Positions 6,807 to 13,474 of a stretch of 13,542 nucleotides of DNA are shown here, in pieces (positions within the stretch are counted from its first letter, which is position 1; every line of letters begins with the position of its first letter). The notes below the pieces were generated by a model. That model saw only the letters and a program-made list of their open reading frames with translations. It did no database searches and was not told the origin of the DNA. The translations under genes and the position numbers were made by a program. The DNA comes from an uncultured Clostridia bacterium (GTDB taxonomy: Bacteria > Bacillota > Clostridia > Oscillospirales > Acutalibacteraceae), in NCBI GenBank assembly GCA_947165115.1, contig CAMUZD010000017.1:1-13542 (forward strand), read 5' to 3'.

Positions 6807-6835
6807 ATCATACATCGAAGGTGGGTCTTGTTCAA
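6807..6835 (-). promoter_or_regulatory. Sigma-A promoter of the ferritin-ohrR-MBL operon
   Basis: On the - strand TTGAAC (6835-6830) and TATGAT (6812-6807) are separated by 17 bp. The transcript would start near 6800, about 60 nt before the ferritin-like ATG. Confidence 0.7.
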
Positions 6836-6852
6836 TTTATAATGTTTTCATA

Positions 6853-6891
6853 TTTTTCTCACAATGAGAGAAAAAAGGCAAATTCTCTCAT
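6853..6891. repeat. Nested inverted repeats of GAGAGAA between tetR and the redox operon
   Basis: ATGAGAGAA (6864-6872) and TTCTCTCAT (6883-6891) form a perfect 9-bp inverted repeat with a 10-nt loop. TTTTTCTC (6853-6860) can instead pair with GAGAAAAA (6868-6875). The right arm touches the stop codon of the TetR gene. It may end tetR transcription (mutually exclusive hairpins, T-run in one loop) or be a regulator site upstream of the redox promoter. Confidence 0.55.
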
Positions 6892-7437
6892 TTAATTCAG
6901 ATGTTGCTTTAGCAGCGGCGGCAAGGAGTCCTCAAACGCCTTTGCGATAAACTGCGGCGTCGCCTCGATATTGCCGACAACCCATTCACACACAAGAGCG
7001 ACAGTGCCGAGACAGTAAACATTTATTAACATCTCCGTCTGTGTATCAAGCGGCGTATCCCCAAGCGCCTTCTGAACCTCTGCCTTTAAAAGACTGATAT
7101 TTGTTTGCGCCATATATTTGATAAAGGTTTCGTGCCCGCTCGTGTGCAGGCACAGGTTTTTTATGTAATCCCTGTTTTCCCAATAATACAGCGCGCCGTC
7201 AAGCAGCGTTTCCCGCCATATATACTTGCCGTCAATTTTGCCCATAATTTGCGCACTTTCCTGCACATAACTCCACGCAATCAAATCATATTTATCGCTG
7301 AAATGGCGATAAAAGGTGGCGGGTGAATAGCCGCAATTATCCACAATATCTTTTACGGTTATCTTCTCAATATTTTTGTGCTCCGCAAGCTCCTTGAAGG
7401 ACGACGCCAGTATTTCTTTCGTTGTCATTCGTTTCAA
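6892..7437 (-). CDS. TetR/AcrR-family transcriptional regulator
   Basis: This 181-residue protein has an N-terminal TetR helix-turn-helix (about residues 10-55: ITVKDIVDNCGYSPATFYRHFSDKYDLIAW) and a helical C-terminal ligand/dimer domain. The overall length, the YSPATFYRHF motif and the C-terminal part recall the DhaS-like TetR group of Firmicutes. The start is most likely the TTG at 7437, because a GGAG lies 8 nt upstream; the in-frame ATG at 7428 would be 17 nt away. It is a single-gene unit read from its own promoter, which carries an inverted repeat fit for autorepression. The ligand and other targets are not visible; the redox operon starting 57 nt beyond its stop is a possible target. 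Confidence 0.92.
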   Translation of the reverse strand: MKRMTTKEILASSFKELAEHKNIEKITVKDIVDNCGYSPATFYRHFSDKYDLIAWSYVQESAQIMGKIDGKYIWRETLLDGALYYWENRDYIKNLCLHTSGHETFIKYMAQTNISLLKAEVQKALGDTPLDTQTEMLINVYCLGTVALVCEWVVGNIEATPQFIAKAFEDSLPPLLKQHLN

Positions 7438-7459
7438 ACTATCATCTCCGCAAATCCCG

Positions 7460-7502
7460 ATTTGTTGAGATAATTATAACTCAAAACAACACAGTCGGTC
7501 AA
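7460..7502 (-). repeat. Copy A of a 43-bp sequence repeated near 12976
   Basis: On the - strand this begins TTGACCG and contains TTATAATTAT. It matches 34 of 43 positions of the stretch 12976-13018 in the same orientation, and most differences are transitions. It lies 63 bp beyond the stop of a recombinase relic. Confidence 0.6.
7465..7502 (-). promoter_or_regulatory. tetR promoter with overlapping inverted-repeat operator
   Basis: TTGACC (7502-7497) and a perfect TATAAT (7478-7473) are 18 bp apart on the - strand. The inverted repeat TTGAG-10 nt-CTCAA (7465-7469 and 7480-7484) brackets the -10 box, the usual arrangement for TetR autoregulation. Confidence 0.75.
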
Positions 7503-7514
7503 CATAAAAAAGAA

Positions 7515-7554
7515 CCCGGAGTTATGGGATGATTCCCACGCTCCGGGCATTTTT
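7515..7554. terminator. Strong bidirectional terminator
   Basis: CCCGGAG (7515-7521) pairs with CTCCGGG (7541-7547), and TGGGA pairs with TCCCA inside. The + strand tail is CATTTTTG and the - strand tail is TTCTTTTTTATG. It insulates tetR from - strand transcription of the recombinase relic and hydrolase operon. Confidence 0.88.
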
Positions 7555-7565
7555 GTTTATATGGT

Positions 7566-8387
7566 TCAGTCGAGCAGTTCTTCTATTTCCGCGCCGTTTT
7601 TGAATTTGAAAATCAGTGATTCGTCAGCGGTCACCACGACCTCGTCAACCATATTTATAAACATCTTGTCGGAATAAACCAGCGGCATATTCTGCATCGA
7701 TTTTATCTGCTCTATGAAGGCATCTATTTTATCTGCCTTTGACCGCTTTTCCAGTATCTTCTCACACAGAGAGTTGTATTCAAACTGCGCCTCTTCGTAT
7801 TGTCCCGAGAGCAGATTGTATTTCCGGTTGTATTCAGCTTGGTCCATCGGTTCGGCGGCGTTTTCCTTGATAAGGTTTGTAATCATCAGATTCAGCATTT
7901 CAAGCTTGTCGGCAAGTTCTTTGCCCCGCTCTTCTTCGGCGGAAGCATCGGCCAGAGTTTCTTTTGCCAGCATACAGGTTTCAAGAACAGTTCCGTCATC
8001 AACGGACAGTTTTCTGACCGCCCGGATAAAAAGAATCTTTATATCTTCATCCGTTATAAACGGAGTTGAGCACCCGGTCTCACGGAGATATTTTGAATTG
8101 CAGTGCCACACGTTTTTGCGGTATTTCGGATCTGTTGAATGCCAGACCTTTTTACCGTAGTGGTCGCCGCATTCTCCGCACACTATTTTAAAGCAGAACG
8201 GGTTGAGACTGTTGTAGTGATTTCCGCGCAGTTTTCTGTATTCAACTTCCGTCTGCACCTTTTCCCACTCTTCGGGACTGATTATTGCCGGGTGGCTTTT
8301 CTCAACATAATATTTCGCAACCTCGCCCTCGTTCTTTTTTACTTTCTTCTGAAGGAAATCAACGGTGAATAATTGAAATACTCTTTT
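7566..8387 (-). pseudogene. 5'-truncated large serine recombinase relic
   Basis: The frame is open from 8387 (just after a TGA at 8390-8388) to the stop at 7566, about 273 residues. It matches only the C-terminal half of a large serine recombinase: FTVDFLQKKVKKNEGEV, then YYVEKSHPAIISPEEWE, then a zinc ribbon with four cysteines (FKIVCGEC, VWHC, TGCSTPF), a coiled coil, and the terminal IFKFKNGAEIEELLD. The catalytic Ser domain and most of the recombinase domain are absent, and the sequence beyond 8390 belongs to the neighbouring hydrolase gene's 3' end. A GTG at 8258 could start a 230-residue product, but I see no convincing ribosome site. It differs from the intact recombinase at 2935 and comes from another element, now decayed. 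Confidence 0.88.
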
Positions 8388-8438
8388 TCATTTTACTTCT
8401 CCGTATATGGTTATTCTCGGTAAGCGGAAGTTATTCCA

Positions 8439-8459
8439 ATCCGGCTTCGTCTGCCGGAT
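8439..8459. repeat. Perfect 7-bp hairpin after the alpha/beta hydrolase gene
   Basis: ATCCGGC and GCCGGAT flank a 7-nt loop, 7 bp downstream of the hydrolase stop. No T-tract follows on the - strand, so it may protect the 3' end of the operon mRNA rather than end transcription. Transcription may run on to the terminator at 7515-7554. Confidence 0.55.
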
Positions 8460-8466
8460 ATCGGTA

Positions 8467-10287
8467 TCAGCCTTTGAATACGCCCAAACATTTTGCAATC
8501 AGATTTCTGATAAACAGCAGAGGCATCTCGGAGAAGCCGTTTGTGCCGTAATTCTCGTAAAGATAAGCGCTGATATTGCGAAGGGTGGTCGCGTCTTTCG
8601 GTGTTTTCTCCTCCTCTGCGGCTCCCGCTTTCACAAGGTACTCGCGAAGCGCCTTTTCGCATGCCGCGACCTCGTCGCCCGTTGCAAGATTATTGTCGAG
8701 CACCGCCTGGGCATCAGCCGCCGCGGCATCGATTGACGCGTTGCTTTTGCCTTCCGCCTGCAGGGCTTTCGCCGTGTTGAGAAGAGGAAGAAGCTCCTGA
8801 ACATTTCTGCCCGAAAGGAACTGCGGAAACTCGGGCGAGGAATAGACATCGGTGATTTCGTCATCGGCGATAAGCCGCATTGCGAGTTTCAGAATAATGC
8901 TGTTATGTTGGGTGAGATCATGCCGCTGACCTTCAAAATAGAAGGTGGTATCGGGCAGAAGCCCTGCGGAAGCGTCAACAACGCGGTCGGGCGAGATGTG
9001 ATTATGTGTCTCATCCGCGCAGTGTGTATTTTTTTGCTCATAGCCTTCGGGCAGCGTCTCGCCGCAGTTGGCTGCATAAGCGCCCATTGAGGTTGAGGAG
9101 AGGTCGAGAATGAAATCGCCGTTCATTTCGTTCCATCTTTCGCCGATGTTTATGAGCGGATAGTTATATTCGGCAATGTCAAAAACCTGCACGCCCTTGT
9201 CGAGCAGTGCCTGAATGTTGTTTTCAAGGTGTAGCTGTGCCTGATAGTATCTGTCTGTCTGCGCCTTTATATTTGCCATTTCGGGCGAGGAAAGGTATTT
9301 TTCCGCCGCGGCGGGATAGTCCTCCGGCGGAACAAGCGCCCACATACTCGTGCTGCGGATCATCGTGTTCTCCATAAGGTGACGAACGCCCTTGTCGAGC
9401 GATGCGGAGATAACCTCATCGGGAAGAATTCGCAGAAGAATTTCGATTAATCTCGCGGTGCTCTCATCCATGAGCCGCATATCCGAAAGGAAGCCGTTAT
9501 AGAGATAATCCGTGTTGAGAAAGCTGACTCTTCCGGTGAAGACATCGCCGAAAAGTGTTGAGCCCTTGAGTGCGGGAACAACAAATATCACTTTATGAAG
9601 CTGATCCATGATCTCGGGCCTGTATTCAAGCATGGCGCTTGTGACGGAGGCGCCCTGGCTCAGGGGAACAAGATTAACCTTGTCGTGCCCTGTCTGGGCG
9701 CGCACCATCTGGATATAATCATAAAGCTCGTTCGCAAAACCGATATGGTTACCCATGGAGTTGTATTCAAAATAGTAGATATGGTCATCCGGAAGGGCGG
9801 TCGGGTATTTGTTAAACGGAATATTGTTGTTTATGACAGTCTTTTCATAGTCGCTGCATTTTGAGTAGGGATAGGGGAATTTCTCGGTGACAACATTTGT
9901 CACAACCTGACCGTTCAGATCGCAGGCGTTTATGCCGAATGACTCGTCAATCACATCGGCAAGCGCATCCGAAAGCCCTATATCGCGTTGGAGCATCAGC
10001 GAGGCAAGGGCGGGGAAAAGAACCCGCCTGATGATTTTACCGATCTGAAAATATGCGGGGAAAGCCTGGATTTTATTGCCGTCGTCATCAAGGATGAAAT
10101 TACCGCTGTCATCGGTCACGCAGACGCTTGACTGGCCGTTGCCCGGGACAATGATTGTGGGATAGAACTCACAGTCTTCGCCGCAGGTTGTAATCTTTGT
10201 TTCTTCCGCGAAGCCGACCGACAGAAACGAGCCGATTATAGCAAGGCACAGAACAAAGCTCAGTGCCGCCATAAATGATTTTTTCAT
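8467..10287 (-). CDS. Secreted lipase/esterase-like alpha/beta hydrolase with FIVAR-like C-terminal region
   Basis: This 606-residue protein starts at the ATG at 10287, preceded by GGAAGG with an 8-nt gap; a TTG 45 nt further upstream lacks support. MKKSFMAALSFVLCLAIIGSFL is a clear signal peptide with probable cleavage after SVGFA. The mature part opens with YPTIIVPGNGQSS, an oxyanion-type loop as in lipases. The nucleophile elbow is VNLVPLSQGAS with Ser210, a variant of GxSxG in which the first Gly is Pro. A likely catalytic His is in LTQHNSI (about 461). Residues about 500-553 (ALQAEGKSNASIDAAAADAQ onward) resemble a FIVAR carbohydrate- or surface-associated helical module. No LPXTG anchor is present. 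It is the last gene of a three-gene operon of exported enzymes, 68 nt behind the GH39-like gene. De-esterification of a glycan or glycolipid is plausible but inferred. Confidence 0.82.
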   Translation of the reverse strand: MKKSFMAALSFVLCLAIIGSFLSVGFAEETKITTCGEDCEFYPTIIVPGNGQSSVCVTDDSGNFILDDDGNKIQAFPAYFQIGKIIRRVLFPALASLMLQRDIGLSDALADVIDESFGINACDLNGQVVTNVVTEKFPYPYSKCSDYEKTVINNNIPFNKYPTALPDDHIYYFEYNSMGNHIGFANELYDYIQMVRAQTGHDKVNLVPLSQGASVTSAMLEYRPEIMDQLHKVIFVVPALKGSTLFGDVFTGRVSFLNTDYLYNGFLSDMRLMDESTARLIEILLRILPDEVISASLDKGVRHLMENTMIRSTSMWALVPPEDYPAAAEKYLSSPEMANIKAQTDRYYQAQLHLENNIQALLDKGVQVFDIAEYNYPLINIGERWNEMNGDFILDLSSTSMGAYAANCGETLPEGYEQKNTHCADETHNHISPDRVVDASAGLLPDTTFYFEGQRHDLTQHNSIILKLAMRLIADDEITDVYSSPEFPQFLSGRNVQELLPLLNTAKALQAEGKSNASIDAAAADAQAVLDNNLATGDEVAACEKALREYLVKAGAAEEEKTPKDATTLRNISAYLYENYGTNGFSEMPLLFIRNLIAKCLGVFKG

Positions 10288-10355
10288 AATTTCAACCTTC
10301 CTTTTCTCTGTATAAAGCGCTGTCAGGCGCAAACCTATGCGGATTGCAATAATTA

Positions 10356-11717
10356 TTATTTGAATGTAACGTAAAGCATTGAGCCGCTTTCAATCTTATC
10401 GGGCAGAGATATTTCAACCCATTCGCAGTTTTCATTTACCGTCATGCATTTGTCAACGGTATAGTCGCCCGCGTCAATTTTAAGCTTACGGTCTCTCTTT
10501 TCGGAGACATTGGAGATAAGGAGCGCTTTCCCGTCATCGCCGGTTGCGGCAAGGGCATATAAATCTTCGGGCAGCCACAGATTTTTGATTTTTGCCTGAC
10601 TGCCGAGCTTATATAATTGACCGAAAGCCCAAAAGCCGTAATATGCGGACGAAGGCTGACGCCCGTTCACAAACAGGCCTGCCCATAACTGACCGTCATC
10701 ATCGCCGTCATAATAATGCGCCATATCAAGGCCTTTATTCTGGAACATAATCAGCATTGAGGTCTGATTCGCGCCGTAGCGGCGGTCAATCTTGTCATTC
10801 TCCATAGGATTATAGTTCCACTCGTCGCAGATTATTTCCGCTTCGCCGTAGCCTGCTTTTGCAAGGTTCTCTCTTACATAATCGATATAGCGGGCGTTCT
10901 TTCCGGTGGTCGTGTAGCTGTGCCAGGAGAAAAAGTCCATGGGTGAATTATGCTCTTTGATATAGCTCAGAAAATTCTGAAAATAAGTTACGAAATACTG
11001 ATTTCTCGGGGTTGCGCCCGTGTTTACGGCATTTGTTTTCGTCAGCGCATAGAATCCGCACGAGCCGTAGCCGCCGATTTTAAGAGAGGGAAATTTATCT
11101 TTTAGATACTTTGCGGCCGTATCATAAAGGCGGAAGAATTCTTCGTCGGAGCCCATCCAGAAGTGATTATCCGCGATATCGTCGCTGTTTTCCGGCTCAT
11201 TCCATATTTCCCAGTATTCAATGCCGTAATTGAAACCGTCCGCCCAGCCTTCGTTATAGTGGCGAATAACATGCTCGCAGATCTGAGACCATTTTGTATA
11301 GTCGGCAGGGGGCATAAGATGTTCACGTTCCGTAACGGGGTTGCTCCAGCATATTCCGAGGCGGAAGAAAGGCTCCATACCCGTATCGACGATTGACGCG
11401 ATAACACTGTCGCATTCGGTAAAGTTATATGAGTTTTCATCATTTACATCTTTTGAAAAATCCGGAAAAATGCGGTGAATATCGGTGCAGTTGATATCGT
11501 GAGTTCTGCACGAGGTCATATTTGCCTTGGTGAAAAGGCTGTTCACTTCGCTGCCGGTCACATATTCGGGCATCCTGCCGATATTGTGAACCGGTCTGAT
11601 TTCGTCAACAATATTATCAAAATCAATCCTGATAAGATTCGGCGTAAACAGCGTCTGCGAAAAAGCGGTCAGGAATGTGAGAATTGCCGTAAAAACGGCG
11701 GTTACTTTCTGAATCAT
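10356..11717 (-). CDS. Exported GH39-like (clan GH-A) glycoside hydrolase
   Basis: This 453-residue protein starts at the ATG at 11717 with GGAGAG 7 nt upstream. MIQKVTAVFTAILTFLTAFS is a hydrophobic export signal without an obvious AxA cleavage site. A TIM-barrel glycosidase domain follows. YWEIWNEPEN holds the probable acid/base Glu174, FFSWHSY is a typical barrel-strand motif, and EIICDEWNY holds the probable nucleophile Glu299. Clan GH-A enzymes use such a pair in a retaining mechanism. GH39 beta-xylosidases and iduronidases are the nearest family by motif, although a related uncharacterised GH-A family is possible. The last 75 residues (about 380-453) form a beta-rich C-terminal domain. 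It is the middle gene of the operon, 33 nt behind the six-hairpin protein and 68 nt before the alpha/beta hydrolase. Confidence 0.85.
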   Translation of the reverse strand: MIQKVTAVFTAILTFLTAFSQTLFTPNLIRIDFDNIVDEIRPVHNIGRMPEYVTGSEVNSLFTKANMTSCRTHDINCTDIHRIFPDFSKDVNDENSYNFTECDSVIASIVDTGMEPFFRLGICWSNPVTEREHLMPPADYTKWSQICEHVIRHYNEGWADGFNYGIEYWEIWNEPENSDDIADNHFWMGSDEEFFRLYDTAAKYLKDKFPSLKIGGYGSCGFYALTKTNAVNTGATPRNQYFVTYFQNFLSYIKEHNSPMDFFSWHSYTTTGKNARYIDYVRENLAKAGYGEAEIICDEWNYNPMENDKIDRRYGANQTSMLIMFQNKGLDMAHYYDGDDDGQLWAGLFVNGRQPSSAYYGFWAFGQLYKLGSQAKIKNLWLPEDLYALAATGDDGKALLISNVSEKRDRKLKIDAGDYTVDKCMTVNENCEWVEISLPDKIESGSMLYVTFK

Positions 11718-11750
11718 AAAATCGCTCTCCCCAATTTTTTAAATATAAGT

Positions 11751-12911
11751 TCATCCCTGCGGATTCATCATCGTTATAAGCGCCATGAGAACCATCGCGG
11801 AATCAAAGCAGTAGAGCGGATAGGCTCGGTCGGGATTAACGCGCTGGCCGTAGTAATAAAGATAGGTGTTTACCCTTTCGGTGTCGCCCATTTTCGCTCC
11901 CGCGAGAGCGAGAGCTCCCCAGTAAAACACCTCTACTCCGCTGCGGACATATTCCATTGATTCCCATTTCCAGCTGTTGCAGATATTCTCATAGACGAGC
12001 TTTGCCTCGGGGCTGTCGGGTGAAATCAGATCCCACAGCACGGGGTAAACCTGCGCGGCGGCATCGGGATAAAAATTATCCCAGGAGAAAAGCGGGTCAT
12101 AATCAAGCAGGCCGAACGGCCCGAAAATAACCTTCTGATAGATAAATCTGCCGTCGCGATACCAGTCTTTCATAAACCGCGTGCGGTAAACATCCGCGGC
12201 CTTGGCGGCTTTCTTCTGCAGCTCGCTGTCACCGATGGCTGCGCCGATTTTCTCTGCCGCGCAGACTCCGGCATAGACCTCGCAGTTATCCATAAGATAT
12301 AAATGAAGGTCCGAGGGTTTGGCGAAGGTATAGCCGAAAACCCTTGTGGCATATATTACATTAAGCAGATTTCTGATTTCGGCGGCGTGCTCTCTGAGAA
12401 GCGTTGTGTCGCCGTAGCGCTCGGCGTAATCCCACAGCAGGCGGAGGAAAAACGCACTGTATGAATCGGTGGAATCATATTTGCCTGTGGATTCCTCGAA
12501 AACGATTTCGCCGTTTTTCATGGTGATTGTGTAATCATAAATCGTGCCGGGGATGATATTGTCGCTTTTTGTATTCAGATGAGCAAAATACCACTCGATA
12601 AACCGCTTTATTCTCTCTCCCGCTTCGGGCGAGCCGTCATAGGCGGTCAGCGCGATGGCGGCAAAGGCGGAAAAATAAGGGTTGACGGTAACCTCGCCGT
12701 TATCGCGGTAATAAAAAGCTATTGCTCCGTTCGGAAGCTGCTGTTTCCACAGCCAGTCCGCCTCTTCGGCGGCAAGCGCAGCGTAATCGGGCTGAGGAAT
12801 ACTGACCGGCCCGGGGTCGTCAACAACAGGCCGCTGAGGATTCAGCGACAGCCCGAGCAGGGTAAGCAGCGAAAGAAACGCCGCCGTTATTCTCTGAAAA
12901 ATCTGCTGCAT
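11751..12911 (-). CDS. Exported six-hairpin (alpha/alpha)6 glycosidase-like protein
   Basis: This 386-residue protein starts at the ATG at 12911, with GGAAGG 7 nt upstream; a TTG at 12953 has no comparable support. The N-terminus (MQQIFQRITAAFLSLLTLLG) is an export signal or membrane anchor, followed by a Pro-rich linker. The rest is repeated alpha-hairpins with aromatic- and acid-rich loops (WLWKQQLPNGAIAFYY, GKYDSTDSYSAFFLRLLWDYA, LYLMDNCEVYAG, SWDNFYPDAAAQVYPVLWDL), typical of the six-hairpin glycosidase superfamily that includes endoglucanase-, unsaturated glucuronyl hydrolase- and trehalase-like enzymes. Asp145, Asp148 and Asp208 are candidate catalytic acids, but the family is not resolved by eye. 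It is the first gene of the operon and has its own promoter. Its signal segment resembles that of the next gene. Confidence 0.8.
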   Translation of the reverse strand: MQQIFQRITAAFLSLLTLLGLSLNPQRPVVDDPGPVSIPQPDYAALAAEEADWLWKQQLPNGAIAFYYRDNGEVTVNPYFSAFAAIALTAYDGSPEAGERIKRFIEWYFAHLNTKSDNIIPGTIYDYTITMKNGEIVFEESTGKYDSTDSYSAFFLRLLWDYAERYGDTTLLREHAAEIRNLLNVIYATRVFGYTFAKPSDLHLYLMDNCEVYAGVCAAEKIGAAIGDSELQKKAAKAADVYRTRFMKDWYRDGRFIYQKVIFGPFGLLDYDPLFSWDNFYPDAAAQVYPVLWDLISPDSPEAKLVYENICNSWKWESMEYVRSGVEVFYWGALALAGAKMGDTERVNTYLYYYGQRVNPDRAYPLYCFDSAMVLMALITMMNPQG

Positions 12912-12975
12912 ACATATTCCTTCCTTATGTTCTGAAAGGTGTAAACGATACAAAAACGCTTATGGTTTTAATTAT

Positions 12976-13018
12976 GTTTATTAAAATAATTATAACCCGA
13001 AACAATGCGGGCGGTCAA
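12976..13018 (-). repeat. Copy B of the 43-bp sequence repeated near 7460
   Basis: It matches copy A at 34 of 43 positions in the same orientation, including a shared TTATAATTAT core and TTGACCG start. It lies 16 bp beyond a stretch resembling a recombinase C-terminus. The two copies are about 5.5 kb apart as direct repeats. Confidence 0.6.
12989..13018 (-). promoter_or_regulatory. Promoter of the three-gene hydrolase operon
   Basis: TTGACC (13018-13013) and TATAAT (12994-12989) are 18 bp apart on the - strand, giving a leader of about 70 nt before the ATG at 12911. The inverted repeat CCGAAAC/GTTTCGG flanks the -35 box and may be a regulator site. Confidence 0.7.
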
Positions 13019-13034
13019 TAGATTTTACAGAGTT

Positions 13035-13082
13035 TCGGCCGTGCAATTCTTCTGCCTTATCTCCATTTTTGAGCTTAAAAAT
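13035..13082 (-). pseudogene. Possible relic of a recombinase C-terminus
   Basis: On the - strand one frame reads IFKLKNGDKAEELH. The intact tail of the relic ending at 7566 reads IFKFKNGAEIEELLD. Nine of 14 residues agree, and 33 of 48 bases match gap-free, with the TGA stop aligned to CGA. The match is short and upstream similarity fades, so this is tentative; its position next to the shared 43-bp sequence supports it. Confidence 0.35.
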
Positions 13083-13104
13083 CGGGAATCCGCCTTTGCC
13101 CGGT

Positions 13105-13119
13105 GTGCAATAATTGCAC
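13105..13119. promoter_or_regulatory. Palindromic operator-like site GTGCAATAATTGCAC
   Basis: Perfect 6-bp arms with a 3-bp centre lie 7 bp upstream of the -35 box at 13127. A related GTGCAAATATGC lies inside the promoter spacer (13138-13149), so a dimeric regulator could bind two sites. Confidence 0.55.
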
Positions 13120-13126
13120 GCCGCTG

Positions 13127-13155
13127 TTGACTTGAATGTGCAAATATGCTATGTT
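13127..13155 (+). promoter_or_regulatory. Promoter for the right-edge genes
   Basis: TTGACT (13127-13132) and TATGTT (13150-13155) are separated by 17 bp. The transcript would start near 13162, about 70 nt before the small CDS. Confidence 0.6.
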
Positions 13156-13230
13156 TTATCTGACAGAATTTACATAATAAGTTTTATTGTCTTAAGGTTA
13201 AGGCGTAGAAATATGTAAGGAGAGCTTTGA

Positions 13231-13470
13231 TTGAAAATGCTAAGCGGTTACGATCCAGCAATGGAATATACGGTTCGGCTTACCGAGATTTCATACGAGA
13301 AAAATTTGTCATACGATACGGAGCGGGCGATAGCAGACCAAGTAATCTCAAAACCGGAAGAGGAATGGGAAGCAATCGCGAAACAGCTTTACAAAATTGT
13401 ATTAGAAAGCAATACAGAACAGGAAATTCTTAAGAAAATCGAAGAAATGAACTCATCCGGAATCAGGTGA
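13231..13470 (+). CDS. Small acidic protein of unknown function
   Basis: I do not recognise this 79-residue protein. AAGGAGAG ends 6 nt before a TTG at 13231 (8 nt from GGAG), which favours the TTG start; an ATG at 13237 is the alternative. It is soluble and mostly helical, with many Glu and Lys residues (SKPEEEWEAIAKQLYKIV, then NTEQEILKKIEEM). It has no Cys, signal peptide or membrane segment. It has its own promoter and is followed 4 nt later by a zinc-ribbon gene, so the two probably form an operon continuing to the right. Confidence 0.75.
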   Translation: MKMLSGYDPAMEYTVRLTEISYEKNLSYDTERAIADQVISKPEEEWEAIAKQLYKIVLESNTEQEILKKIEEMNSSGIR

Positions 13471-13474
13471 TAAT

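Larger units (their letters stand above)
12912..13230. other. Divergent intergenic region between the hydrolase operon and the right-edge genes
   Basis: I see no complete gene here. From left to right it holds the - strand promoter of the hydrolase operon within a repeated 43-bp sequence, a CCGAAAC/GTTTCGG inverted repeat (12997-13003 and 13032-13038) spanning that -35 box, a short recombinase-tail-like stretch, a near-perfect 18-bp palindrome (13065-13082), the palindrome GTGCAATAATTGCAC, and a + strand promoter. Confidence 0.6.

Noticed and set aside
7714..8160. A 148-codon + strand ORF opposite the recombinase relic
   Set aside because: It is Ser-rich shadow translation of the coiled-coil and zinc-ribbon coding strand.
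8411..8662. An 83-codon - strand ORF at the hydrolase 3' end
   Set aside because: It is out of frame with the hydrolase, Arg-rich and without a ribosome site. It does not supply the missing 5' half of the recombinase relic.
11475..11960. A 161-codon + strand ORF across the GH39/six-hairpin junction
   Set aside because: It is antisense to two genes with clear catalytic motifs and crosses their intergenic ribosome site.
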